Assembly: GCA_965220185.1 (NCBI GenBank) | Contig: OZ244807.1 | Coordinates: 2,356,001-2,420,000 of the forward strand | Origin: Azotimanducus sp965220185 | Lineage (GTDB): Bacteria > Pseudomonadota > Gammaproteobacteria > Pseudomonadales > Azotimanducaceae | Length of the DNA: 64,000 nucleotides | Direction of reading: 5' to 3' | Part shown: in pieces, positions 33,705 to 42,799 of the stretch | Position numbering within the stretch: position 1 is the first letter of the stretch | How the letters are laid out: every line of letters begins with the position of its first letter | Program-made: the position numbers and the translations under genes | The notes under the pieces: generated by a model | The model's input: the letters and a program-made list of their open reading frames with translations, nothing else | The model's database searches: none | Told to the model about the DNA's origin: nothing

Positions 33705-35551
33705 AACGCCGAGATTTTCTGCAAGGCACCGCGCTCACGCTCGCGGCAGGCGTTGCGCCGATTGAGCTTGTCGCAAGCGCCGACCCGCTCAGCTCACCCT
33801 ACCCTCCTGCGCTCACAGGATTGCGCGGCTCGCACCCGGGGTCCTATGATGTCGCACACGACCTTGCGTGGAATGGGCGCACCTGGCCACGCCCGAAGAC
33901 GCAAACCGACTCAACCTATGATCTCGTGGTGGTCGGCGCTGGCATCTCAGGTCTCGCCGCCGCGTATCTCTACCGCGAGCGCATCGGCGGGGACGCACGA
34001 ATTCTGATACTCGACAATCATGATGACTTCGGCGGCCATGCAAGGCGCAATGAATTCACCGTCCGCGGACGCACGCTGCTGTGCTACGGCGGCAGCCAGA
34101 ATATCGACACGCCGGGTGCGTATTCGTTCGCCGCACGCGGACTACTCACAAGCCTCGGCGTGGATACGGCGCGTTTCTATGACTATTTCGACATCGAGTT
34201 TCAAGCGCGCGAAGGCTTGACTCAAGGTGTTCTCTTTAGGCAGGAAGATTTCGGGCGCGATGTGCTGACACCAAACGCGCTTTCCTGGTTCGGTGACATC
34301 AGCGAAGCGGAGAGCCGAGCGCGCATCCATCGCTACCCCATTTCGGAACGCACCAAAGCGGCTCTTCTGCGGCTCGCAGTGGGTCAGATGCAAGTCACTG
34401 AAAACCTTGAGCGCATGTTGATCAATCCAAGAAAATCGAGCGTGACCGACTTTCTCAAGACTGCTTATGCCATGCCAGACGAGGGCCTTCGCGTCCTCAA
34501 CCGCTATGCGGGACCTTTGTGGGGTGTCGGGCTTGACGCCCTCTCGGTGCGCGAGATCATTCTCGAAGAGACGCTTGGCGCAGCAGCCGCGCGCGCCACC
34601 TACCCCTTTCTGGAAGAGACGCTTGCGCCGAAGGACGAATCCGAGCCCTACATCTTCCATTTTCCCGACGGCAATGCGAGCATTGCTCGCTTGCTCGTTC
34701 GAGCGCTTGTCCCAGGCAGCATCGCAGGATCGACGATGGAGGATATTGTTACTTCGCACGCTGACTATCGGGCCCTTGACAATTCAAGCAATGCCGTTCG
34801 CATCCGTCTGCAAAGCACGGCGATCCAGCTGCAAAACCGGGCGGGCGGCGTTGATCTCACGTATGTGCAGAATGACAAGCCGCACCGCGTTCAAGCGCGC
34901 CACGCCATCTTCGCCGGCTACAACGCCATGCTCCCATTCGTCTGCCCTGAGATCAACGAATCCCAGCGAGAGGCATTGCACTATCCAGAAAAGATACCGC
35001 TCTCTCTGATCACTGTCGCGCTCGATAATTGGCGCGCCATCAAAGAATCAGGGATGTCTTCCTTCTATGCGCCGTCAGGTGTGCTCACCAACATGGGCAT
35101 GGATTTCCCAGTCAGCATGGGCAGCTACCGCTTCACGCAAAGCCCTGATGAACCGTGCGTCCTGCAAGGCTGGCAGGCGCCCGGATGCGGTCAGCCGGGC
35201 GATGCACGCGAGCAGTTGCGCGCTGGACGCATGGACATCTATCGGATGTCGTTCGACGACTACGAGCACGCAATCAAAACGCAGCTTGATTCGGCTTGGG
35301 GACGGCATGGGCTTGATGTGGACCGCGACGTGCACGCCATCACCGTCAATCGCTGGCCGCACGGCTATGCCTACGAGTACCTTGACCTCTGGGACGACCA
35401 TCGTTGGAGCCGCGGCGCAGGCCCGCACATCCTCGGACGACAACAGATTGGCAACATCGCTGTTGCTGGGAGCGATTCCGAACAGTACGCCTATGTCAAC
35501 GGCGCGATCGATGCGGCATCACGCGCCGTCAGGGAGTTGACAACTGACTGA
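33701..35551 (+). CDS. FAD-dependent oxidoreductase, spermidine dehydrogenase-like
   Basis: A 616-residue protein with a twin-arginine-type signal (KRRDFLQGTALTLAAG), a GLRGSHPGSYDVAHDLAW segment and a Rossmann FAD motif LVVVGAGISGLAAAYLYRE, then DNHDDFGGHARRNEF and CYGGSQNIDTPGAYS. These match periplasmic spermidine dehydrogenase relatives, which oxidise spermidine to aminobutyraldehyde and diaminopropane. The C-terminal IGNIAVAGSDSEQYAYVNGAIDAA is a second FAD contact. Coupling to the transaminase supports polyamine use. Confidence 0.82.
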   Translation: MKRRDFLQGTALTLAAGVAPIELVASADPLSSPYPPALTGLRGSHPGSYDVAHDLAWNGRTWPRPKTQTDSTYDLVVVGAGISGLAAAYLYRERIGGDARILILDNHDDFGGHARRNEFTVRGRTLLCYGGSQNIDTPGAYSFAARGLLTSLGVDTARFYDYFDIEFQAREGLTQGVLFRQEDFGRDVLTPNALSWFGDISEAESRARIHRYPISERTKAALLRLAVGQMQVTENLERMLINPRKSSVTDFLKTAYAMPDEGLRVLNRYAGPLWGVGLDALSVREIILEETLGAAAARATYPFLEETLAPKDESEPYIFHFPDGNASIARLLVRALVPGSIAGSTMEDIVTSHADYRALDNSSNAVRIRLQSTAIQLQNRAGGVDLTYVQNDKPHRVQARHAIFAGYNAMLPFVCPEINESQREALHYPEKIPLSLITVALDNWRAIKESGMSSFYAPSGVLTNMGMDFPVSMGSYRFTQSPDEPCVLQGWQAPGCGQPGDAREQLRAGRMDIYRMSFDDYEHAIKTQLDSAWGRHGLDVDRDVHAITVNRWPHGYAYEYLDLWDDHRWSRGAGPHILGRQQIGNIAVAGSDSEQYAYVNGAIDAASRAVRELTTD

Positions 35552-35573
35552 AACAGCCTCAACGCCGGCATGG

Positions 35574-37130
35574 GTGCGAAGCGCGCTCACACGCGGCTTT
35601 GATGCGCTTTCCAAAGGCCGCCCGGATGAGGCGGCGGCGCATTGCCGGCAGGTTTTACACGCGTTTCCAAAGACGCATCAAGCGCATTTCCTCGTTGGAC
35701 TCGTCGCGCTAGAAAAGAATGATCGACGCACGGCGGCGAGCGCCTTTGGCTCGGTGACTCGGCTTGAAGCTTCGCACGCGGCCGCCTGGGCGCATTTAAG
35801 CCGCCTGTTCATGCTCTCTGGGCAAGCCCGCCGTGCTGACCAGGCCCTCGACAATGCCAAGCAGCACGAGCGCGGCGACCCGATAGTGCAAGATTTGATC
35901 GGCGTCGTTTGTTCATTGCTTGGGGATCAAACGGCCGCTCACACTTGGTACTCAAAAGCGGTCTCCGCACAGCCAAAGTCGTGGAGATTTCGCGTCAATC
36001 TCGCCAATAGCCTCGTCTTCCTAGGCGAGACTTCGCGAGCAGTGCAGGAACTGACACGTGTTCTCGCAGCAGATCCGTCGAACGCGCAAGCGCACTGGCT
36101 GCTCGCGAGCGCTCGGCGCGCCACAGACCGCAGCCATATCGAACAGATGGTCAGCCTGATTGCCAAGCAGCGTCCGCCGCCGCAAGCGCTCGCTTTCCTG
36201 TTCTACGGCCTCGGCAAGGAACTCGAAGACCTCGAAGAATGGCCGCGCGCGTTCGAAGCGTATCGGCGCGGCGCGGCGGCGCGACGGCAGATCGTCTCCT
36301 ACGACGAGAATGCCGAAATCGCCGCGTTTGACGCAGCGCTCGACGCATTCACCGAAGATTGGCTCGACCAGGACGATTCGGGCGATCCGGATCAATCGCC
36401 TATCTTTATCGTTGGGCAGCCGAGAACCGGCACCACGCTCGTTGAACGCATCGTGACGAGCCATTCCATGGTGCATTCCGCAGGCGAGCTGCAGCAGTTC
36501 GGCCTCTCCATCCGCCGGCTCGCAAGCGGCGAGTTTCCCGGCCGCTTCAACGCTAATCTTGTCAATGCATCGAGGGAACTGAGCGCCAAGTCGCTTGGCG
36601 AAGCCTACTTAACCGCGACGCAGCCTGTGCGCGGGAGCTTGCCGCGATTTGTTGACAAGCTGCCGGGCAACTTCTTCTATTTGCCGCTCATATTGAAGGC
36701 GCTTCCTCGCGCCAAGGTGGTGCATCTGGTCAGAGCGCCTGAAGACGCCTGCTTCGCGAGCTTCAAGCAGCTATTCGCCGAAGCGTATCCGCATTCCTAT
36801 ACGCTTGAGGAAATGGCGCGCCACTTTGTTCGCTACCACCGCCTGATGGATGTCTGGCGGCAACGCTTCGGAGGGCGTTTTCTCGATGTCAGCTACGAGC
36901 AGCTTGTGGCTGATCTTGAACCCAACGCGATGCGCCTCATCGACTTTCTCGAACTGCCTTGGGAGGATGCCTGCCTTGCGTTTCATGAGGCTTCGGGCGC
37001 GGTCGCAACCGCAAGCGCCGCCCAAGTTCGCGAGCCCGCGCATACGCGCTCAGTCGGCCGTTGGCGGCGCTACGAGACCGAACTTGCGCCTATGGTCAAG
37101 GTCTTGACGGACGCAGGCGTCACTCATTGA
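35574..37130 (+). CDS. TPR-repeat sulfotransferase-family protein
   Basis: A 518-residue protein. The N-terminal ~250 residues form tetratricopeptide repeats (GRPDEAAAHCRQVLHAFPKT, then VGLVALEKNDRRTAASAFGS and later copies). The C-terminal domain is a sulfotransferase with the 5'-PAPS phosphate loop PIFIVGQPRTGTTLVERIV and VVHLVRAPEDACFASF for the 3' phosphate. Substrate is unknown. The start is a GTG at 35574; a CTG a few codons upstream is possible. The 3' end overlaps the convergent lipoprotein gene by 11 bp. Confidence 0.88.
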   Translation: MRSALTRGFDALSKGRPDEAAAHCRQVLHAFPKTHQAHFLVGLVALEKNDRRTAASAFGSVTRLEASHAAAWAHLSRLFMLSGQARRADQALDNAKQHERGDPIVQDLIGVVCSLLGDQTAAHTWYSKAVSAQPKSWRFRVNLANSLVFLGETSRAVQELTRVLAADPSNAQAHWLLASARRATDRSHIEQMVSLIAKQRPPPQALAFLFYGLGKELEDLEEWPRAFEAYRRGAAARRQIVSYDENAEIAAFDAALDAFTEDWLDQDDSGDPDQSPIFIVGQPRTGTTLVERIVTSHSMVHSAGELQQFGLSIRRLASGEFPGRFNANLVNASRELSAKSLGEAYLTATQPVRGSLPRFVDKLPGNFFYLPLILKALPRAKVVHLVRAPEDACFASFKQLFAEAYPHSYTLEEMARHFVRYHRLMDVWRQRFGGRFLDVSYEQLVADLEPNAMRLIDFLELPWEDACLAFHEASGAVATASAAQVREPAHTRSVGRWRRYETELAPMVKVLTDAGVTH

Positions 37131-37977
37131 AAATCGTTGACAGTAGCCGCTCCGCCGTCTCTCTCACTTCCGCGTCGGGCGCACGCATCGCCATGCTGCG
37201 CATGAATTCGTCAACGGCATCCCGCGGCGGTTCGACGCGCGCCAGATGCTCAAGCATTCGCGACCATTCATCATAGTGCGGGAAATGAACGCTGATCGCT
37301 TGCGCCGCCTTTGATAGCAACAGGTCAGCACCGACCTGCTCGCTTGCCTCTGTCAACAGAAACTCAGCCGCATCGAGCAGCCGCGGATGTTGAGCGCCTA
37401 GGCCGAGAATGGCGAGCGCAGCCGCGCACGCTTCGAACACCTTTGGCCGCTCGCCAATTGACAGCATCAAGAGGCGCTTGTCGCGCTCACTCGATTCGGA
37501 TTGGGCAATCGCGTCCACAGCTTCGCTCCATTCGCCAATTGCCTGCCGAAACAGAGCGATACGCGACCAGTCAGGGCCAATCAATCTCGCCAAGGTCTCG
37601 TAGCCGAGCCGGATATTCGCCTGTTGCGTCGGCGATGCGCTCGTGTGTCCGACTAGAAACTCAGCCGCTTGCATCACGCCCCCGGCATCATCCTCGATGA
37701 TGCGCATGGCGGCGAGCGCGGCGAGTGCGACGTCCGGTCGTCCACCTCTCGTTTGTCGCCTCAGTAGATCTCTCTCATCATCCGACACGTCCATCGCCTG
37801 AATCTGTCGCTCGCGCGCATCCCAAGCCCGGTCGAGCTGCAGATAGGCTTCAACGATCTTCCAGTCCTCCGGCATGACTGTGATCGCCTGGCCAGTCTCG
37901 TCAGGTGATGAGCAGCTTGCGCAGGCAAAAGCAAGCAGCAAGCAACCTAGGATATGTCTGACTTGAAAATCACTCAT
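37120..37977 (-). CDS. hypothetical lipoprotein
   Basis: A 285-residue protein with a lipoprotein signal (ILGCLLLAFACASC, lipid Cys at ~22). The remainder is a helical, Ala/Leu/Glu-rich, repeat-like region and no known family is recognised. It is expected to be anchored to a membrane facing the periplasm. It sits between the sulfotransferase (convergent) and the CinA-like gene (divergent). Confidence 0.7.
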   Translation of the reverse strand: MSDFQVRHILGCLLLAFACASCSSPDETGQAITVMPEDWKIVEAYLQLDRAWDARERQIQAMDVSDDERDLLRRQTRGGRPDVALAALAAMRIIEDDAGGVMQAAEFLVGHTSASPTQQANIRLGYETLARLIGPDWSRIALFRQAIGEWSEAVDAIAQSESSERDKRLLMLSIGERPKVFEACAAALAILGLGAQHPRLLDAAEFLLTEASEQVGADLLLSKAAQAISVHFPHYDEWSRMLEHLARVEPPRDAVDEFMRSMAMRAPDAEVRETAERLLSTIFNE

Positions 37978-38022
37978 AGGCCATGCCGTTATACTGCTCG
38001 GTCAGCCAATTAAGGAGCAGAA

Positions 38023-38784
38023 GTGACCGCCAAGGTCGTCAATGCATGCGTGCTCATTATCGGCAACGAGATCTTGTCCGGACGAACGCAGGATACCAAT
38101 TTACGCGATATTGCCAACACGCTTGGCGGATGGGGCATTCGCATCGCCGAAGCGCGCGTAATTCCCGATGAAGAGTCCGTCATCGTGCCAGCAGTTCGTG
38201 AAGTCAAAGCCAAGTACGATTATGTTTTCACGACCGGAGGCATCGGCCCCACGCACGACGACATCACCGCCATGTGCATCGCCAAGGCGTTTCAAGTGCC
38301 GCTTGTAGAACACGAGGGCATTGCCAGCCTCATCCGCGGTCGCAGCCAAGATGTGCCCGACGCGGTGCTCGCATCGAGACTGCGCATGGCGATGATCCCA
38401 GAAGGCGGAGGGCTGGTCGAGAATCCAGGCGGGCCGCCGGGGTTTCACATGGAAAACGTCTATGTGCTCGCTGGCATTCCAAGCGTCATGCGCGACATGC
38501 TAGCGAGTCTTGAAGGCAAGCTCGAAACCGGTGATCAGGTGTTTTCCGCTTCTGTGAAAGCCTACGTCACCGAGAGTTCGGTGGCAGCTGGTCTCGGAAC
38601 ATTGCAATCGGAACTGCCGAACGTCGATATCGGCAGCTATCCTTTTCGGGACGCAGGCGGCTATGGCACACGTCTGGTCGTGCGTGGCACAGATCAATCC
38701 GTGCTCGATGATCTATGTGAGCGCATTCGAGCGCTCGTTCGTGCATCGGATGGCGCGCTCGCTGAGGAGACCAGCAGCGAGTAA
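38023..38784 (+). CDS. CinA/MoaB-type molybdopterin-binding-fold protein
   Basis: A 253-residue protein with ACVLIIGNEILSGRTQDTN and YVFTTGGIGPTHDDITA, the signatures of the competence/damage-inducible protein A N-terminal domain. The C-terminal amidase domain of full CinA is absent. Function in short versions is unclear; nucleotide pyrophosphatase activity is known for relatives. AAGGAG precedes the GTG start. The 3' end overlaps rsgA antisense by about 90 bp. Confidence 0.88.
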   Translation: MTAKVVNACVLIIGNEILSGRTQDTNLRDIANTLGGWGIRIAEARVIPDEESVIVPAVREVKAKYDYVFTTGGIGPTHDDITAMCIAKAFQVPLVEHEGIASLIRGRSQDVPDAVLASRLRMAMIPEGGGLVENPGGPPGFHMENVYVLAGIPSVMRDMLASLEGKLETGDQVFSASVKAYVTESSVAAGLGTLQSELPNVDIGSYPFRDAGGYGTRLVVRGTDQSVLDDLCERIRALVRASDGALAEETSSE

Positions 38785-39701
38785 CTCTTCAATAGCGAGG
38801 CTGGCAAACGTCCGTTGTCAATCGCTTGCCGCACCGCACAACCGGGCTCGTGCTGATGCGAGCAATCCGCAAATCGGCAGTCGCGCGCAATCTCAAAAAT
38901 GCGATCAAATCGCTTTGGCCTGGCACCCGCGCGAAGTGCCGGCACCAACTCTCTCATGCCCGGCGTATCGATGAAGAGCGCTCCCGAAGGCAGATGGAAC
39001 AGCTCTCGGTGGGTCGTGACATGGCGTCCTTTTCTGTCGCGCCCTCGCACATCGCCCGTGCGCGCAATATCACGGCCTGCCAGCCGATTGACAAGCGTTG
39101 ACTTGCCAGCGCCCGACTCGCCCATCACGCAATAGGTCGAACGCGCCCGAAGCGTGGCTGCAAGACCCCGCATGCCATCGCCCTTGAGCGCGCTCACCGC
39201 GAGCACGTCAAGATCTACAAAGTGCTCGCGAAGCTGATCAGCCAGCGTCTGCCAGTTGGGATTGGCGTCAGTTTTACTCAGTATCAGGCGCGCTTCTGCG
39301 CCGCTTTCTTCAATGGCGATGAGGTAGCGCTCAAGTGCAGGCATGGCCGCACCGCGAGATGAATCAACGAGCAGCCATGCCTCGTCTACATTCGCGGCGA
39401 TAATTTGTGCCCCTTGACCTGATCGACGCATGATTTCACTGGTGCGCGGCAGTGTCTCAATCATTTGCGCCAGCGACTCGGCATCGCAGTCTTTGCTTAA
39501 TCGCACCCAGTCGCCGACTTGCGGCAAGACAAGCGCCTCTTGAAACGCCTTACCTCGATGCGCAGCAAGCCGCATCCCTCTTGCGGTCATCACGCGCAAG
39601 CGCCGCCGGTCCTCGCGCAGCACGCGCCCGATTTCATTTTCTTGCGCATCCTCGACCGATGCGCCCGGCCAGCCCCAATCCTGCAAGTCAATCGCACTCA
39701 T
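38694..39701 (-). CDS. rsgA: ribosome small-subunit-dependent GTPase A
   Basis: A 335-residue circularly permuted GTPase. It has an N-terminal OB-like domain, ILSKTDANP (G4), VMGESGAGKSTLVNRLAG (G1), RGRDRKGRHVTTHRELFHLP, FIDTPGMREL (G3) and a Cys/His zinc motif CRFADCSHQHEPGCAV. RsgA assists late 30S maturation. The ATG at 39701 is used; 39719 is also possible. The last ~25 residues are Ser-rich, unlike relatives, and overlap the CinA-like gene, so the stop may have drifted. Confidence 0.93.
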   Translation of the reverse strand: MSAIDLQDWGWPGASVEDAQENEIGRVLREDRRRLRVMTARGMRLAAHRGKAFQEALVLPQVGDWVRLSKDCDAESLAQMIETLPRTSEIMRRSGQGAQIIAANVDEAWLLVDSSRGAAMPALERYLIAIEESGAEARLILSKTDANPNWQTLADQLREHFVDLDVLAVSALKGDGMRGLAATLRARSTYCVMGESGAGKSTLVNRLAGRDIARTGDVRGRDRKGRHVTTHRELFHLPSGALFIDTPGMRELVPALRAGARPKRFDRIFEIARDCRFADCSHQHEPGCAVRQAIDNGRLPASLLKSYSLLVSSASAPSDARTSARMRSHRSSSTD

Positions 39702-39773
39702 AACGGCGAATCTTCGCATGAGGCCAACCTTGATTGTTAGAATTTCGCGTATTCGCTACCGGAACACGAAACG

Positions 39774-40805
39774 TTGACCAGCAATACCGACTTCTTCGAC
39801 CAAGCCAGCACGCCGCTCATTGAACGAACCAAAACCAGCGTGCAAGCGGGATTTGCCGAAGCGGTCGGCGACACGCCTTTGATACGCCTCAATAGCTTAA
39901 GCGAAGAAACAGGCTGCGAAATACTCGCCAAAGCTGAATTCTTGAACCCAGGCGGATCAGTCAAGGATCGCGCTGCGCTGTGGATGGTCAGGCGAGCTGA
40001 AATCGAAGGCACGCTCGAACCTGGCGGTACGGTCGTCGAAGGCACTGCCGGCAACACTGGCATCGGCCTTGCGCATGTATGCAATGCGCGCGGCTATGCG
40101 TGCCTGATCTATATGCCGAACAATCAGTCGCAAGAAAAGATCGAGCTGCTGCGAACGCTCGGCGCCGCGGTCATGCTCGTGCCGCCAGCGCCTTACAAGG
40201 ACGAAATGAACTACCAAAAGCAAGCCGGTCGCCACGCGGCGCGGCTGCCGGGCGCCGCTTGGGTCAACCAATTTGACAACCTGGCCAACGCGCGCGCGCA
40301 CTATGAGAGCACCGGCCCGGAGATCTGGGCGCAAACCGAAGGCCATCTCGACGCCTTCGTCTGTGCTGCTGGCACCGGCGGCACCATAGCTGGCACCGGT
40401 CGATACTTGAAGGAACGCAACGCGAACATCAAAGTCGTGCTGGTCGATTGCATGGGCAGCGGACTCTATTCATGGGTCAAGACCGGCGAACCCGTGATGA
40501 GCCAAGGCCCGTCGATCACTGAAGGCATCGGCAATAGTCGAGTCACCGACAATCTTGCCATCGCAGCGATTGATGATGCATTCCAAGTGCCGGATATCGA
40601 GATGGTCCACATGGTGCAGCGGCTGCTGCGCGAAGAAGGCTGGTTCTTCGGCACATCTACTGGCATCAACTTGTGCGGCGCAGTGCTCACGGCCCGCAGT
40701 CTCGGTGCCGGTCACACCATCGTCACGGTGCTGTGCGACGCTGGCTCGCGCTATCAATCGAGCCTGTGGAACCCCGACTGGCTAGCCGAGAAGGGACTGA
40801 CCTGA
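39774..40805 (+). CDS. cysK: cysteine synthase A-like PLP enzyme
   Basis: A 343-residue fold-type II PLP enzyme: VGDTPLIRLNSLSEETGCEI, the PLP lysine motif NPGGSVKDRAALWM, EGTAGNTGIGLAHV, AAGTGGTIAGTGRYL and SITEGIGNSR. It makes cysteine from O-acetylserine and sulfide. The enzyme is slightly long at the N-terminus; the start is TTG at 39774, since no ATG lies before the conserved region. A cystathionine-beta-synthase-like activity is a possible alternative. Confidence 0.88.
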   Translation: MTSNTDFFDQASTPLIERTKTSVQAGFAEAVGDTPLIRLNSLSEETGCEILAKAEFLNPGGSVKDRAALWMVRRAEIEGTLEPGGTVVEGTAGNTGIGLAHVCNARGYACLIYMPNNQSQEKIELLRTLGAAVMLVPPAPYKDEMNYQKQAGRHAARLPGAAWVNQFDNLANARAHYESTGPEIWAQTEGHLDAFVCAAGTGGTIAGTGRYLKERNANIKVVLVDCMGSGLYSWVKTGEPVMSQGPSITEGIGNSRVTDNLAIAAIDDAFQVPDIEMVHMVQRLLREEGWFFGTSTGINLCGAVLTARSLGAGHTIVTVLCDAGSRYQSSLWNPDWLAEKGLT

Positions 40806-40859
40806 GCTGCTGTACACACCTCTCGTGTTAAAGTAAGTCACGCAACTAGGAAATAGCGC

Positions 40860-42341
40860 ATGCGGCCGAAACCCATCCTTCACGCACTCTCTCTCGTGCT
40901 TGCTGGCGTTGTGCTGCTTGCGGCCCCCGGTTCCACAGATCCCGCCGATCAAGACCTCGTGGTCGTCGTCGAGCTTGAAGATGCGATCGGACCGGCATCC
41001 GCAAGCTATTTCATCGATTCGCTTGAAGACGCGAATGAACGCGGCGCCGAGCTCCTCGTGCTGCGGCTCGACACACCCGGTGGCCTCGATGCCGCCATGC
41101 GCGACATGATCAAAGCAATTCTCGCATCCGAAGTACCCGTTGCGACCTGGGTGGCGCCATCAGGCGCGCGCGCGGCGAGCGCTGGCACCTACATCATGTA
41201 CGCAAGCCATTTCGCGGCGATGGCGCCCGCCACCAACATCGGCTCGTCGACGCCGGTCGATATGATGAATCCTGATGACTCCGACGGCCCTCGGCGCCCC
41301 ATCCCGTTCCCGATGCCAGATTCAACGGACGAGGAAACAGAGGACAACGCGGAAGCGGAGAGCGACGAAGAGTCCGAAAGCAATGACCAAGCCGCTGACA
41401 ACGGCACAGAAAGCGAGGACGAAGAAAGCAGCGATGGGGCGCCAGCGCCTTCGACTGCGATGGAACGCAAGATCATCAACGATGCCGTCGCCTATATTCG
41501 CGGACTCGCCGAACTTCGCGGGCGCAACGCCGACTGGGCCGAAGAATCCGTACGCCGCGGCGTCAACCTGCCGTCGGCCGAAGCGCTCGAAGCGGGCGTC
41601 ATCGACATGGTCGCGCAAACGCTCGACGAACTCATCGAGCAGGTCAATGGCCAAGACTACAAGACGCCGTCTGGAGGCACCAAGACACTCGCCATCGAGT
41701 CACCAACCGTTGATACAGTCACACCTGACTGGCGCGCACAACTACTTGCCGTCATCACCAATCCAAGTGTCGCGGTACTGCTCATCAGCCTCGGCTCGCT
41801 TGCGCTGGTCGCCGAGTTCTACACAGGCACGGGAGTCGCCGGCGTTGTCGGTGCCATTTGCCTGCTGGTCGCGGCCTACGGCATGCAGATGCTGCCCATC
41901 AATTACGCTGGGCTGGCGCTGCTCATCCTCGGCATTGCCTTGATGATTGCCGAATTCTTCACGCCGACTATCGGCATATTCGGTTTCGGCGGTGCCGTGG
42001 CGTTTATTTTTGGCGGCATCTTCCTGCTCGACACAGACGTGCCGGGCTTTGACGTTTCGATCGGTCTTTTGGTCGGCGTCGCGCTGGTTATGCTGATACT
42101 GGTCAGCATCGTCAGCGGGGCGGCGCTCAAGTCCTGGCGGAGCAGAGTCGTTTCCGGGACCGCATCCATGATTGGCGAAGATGTCGAGGCAAGCAGTGAT
42201 TTTGCCGCCGGTGAGAAAGGCAAAGTCGTCTATCATGGCGAGGTCTGGGATGCGACAAGCGTTGAAGACGTGTCAAAAGGCGCGATCCTGCAGGTCGCAG
42301 GTGTTGACCGCCTCACGTTGGAAGTACGCGCGAAGGCATGA
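40860..42341 (+). CDS. NfeD-family membrane serine protease
   Basis: A 493-residue protein with a signal peptide. It has a ClpP-like serine protease domain (~35-270) with LDTPGGLDAAMRDMI and WVAPSGARAASAGTYIMYAS carrying the nucleophile Ser, then four or so transmembrane helices (~310-420) and a C-terminal OB/NfeD domain (GEKGKVVYHGEVWDA). Such long NfeD proteins cleave stomatin-type partners, but no stomatin gene is adjacent. An acidic low-complexity insert (~155-195, rich in E, D, S) splits the protease domain. The ATGA at its end couples it to the next gene. Confidence 0.9.
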   Translation: MRPKPILHALSLVLAGVVLLAAPGSTDPADQDLVVVVELEDAIGPASASYFIDSLEDANERGAELLVLRLDTPGGLDAAMRDMIKAILASEVPVATWVAPSGARAASAGTYIMYASHFAAMAPATNIGSSTPVDMMNPDDSDGPRRPIPFPMPDSTDEETEDNAEAESDEESESNDQAADNGTESEDEESSDGAPAPSTAMERKIINDAVAYIRGLAELRGRNADWAEESVRRGVNLPSAEALEAGVIDMVAQTLDELIEQVNGQDYKTPSGGTKTLAIESPTVDTVTPDWRAQLLAVITNPSVAVLLISLGSLALVAEFYTGTGVAGVVGAICLLVAAYGMQMLPINYAGLALLILGIALMIAEFFTPTIGIFGFGGAVAFIFGGIFLLDTDVPGFDVSIGLLVGVALVMLILVSIVSGAALKSWRSRVVSGTASMIGEDVEASSDFAAGEKGKVVYHGEVWDATSVEDVSKGAILQVAGVDRLTLEVRAKA

Positions 42342-42799
42342 AACGCAGCATCATCGGATTCAGCACGGATGAGCTGGGCGATCCGCTTGCGCACCTTGAC
42401 TGCGGCCATCCGCAGCACGTTCGCCATAAGCCTCCATTCGTCAATCGGCCTTGGGTGACAAGCGAATCCGGTCGCCGCGCCATGCTCGGCAGCGAACTCG
42501 AATGCCCGCTATGCGATCGCATGCAATGGCCGCAGGGTCTCGTCAACTACAAGCGTACTCGTGATCTGTGCGAACGCTCAGTGCCTGCAGGATTCCTGCG
42601 CGACCACGCGACCAAGCGCGGCGTATGGGGCAAGCTGCAAATCACTGAAGGCGCGCTTGAGTACCGTGTGCAGGCGCCCGTCAACAAGCGTTTCGCCTTG
42701 AATGCGCCGACTGAAGCCATCATCGTGCCGCAGATGAAACACCACCTTTGTATTGATCAACCTGTGAGATTCCATGTCGAATTCTGGAAACCTGCATAG
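42338..42799 (+). CDS. DUF3565-DUF1971 two-domain protein
   Basis: A 153-residue protein. The N-terminal half carries a conserved Cys/His pattern IGFSTDELGDPLAHLDCGHP, QHVRHKPPFVNRPWV and ECPLCDR (DUF3565, probable metal site). The C-terminal half (VPAGFLRDHATKRGVWGKLQ to RFHVEFW) is DUF1971, sometimes described as tellurite-resistance-like. Function unknown. It overlaps the genes on both sides (ATGA with NfeD; 26 bp with the next gene). Confidence 0.8.
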   Translation: MKRSIIGFSTDELGDPLAHLDCGHPQHVRHKPPFVNRPWVTSESGRRAMLGSELECPLCDRMQWPQGLVNYKRTRDLCERSVPAGFLRDHATKRGVWGKLQITEGALEYRVQAPVNKRFALNAPTEAIIVPQMKHHLCIDQPVRFHVEFWKPA

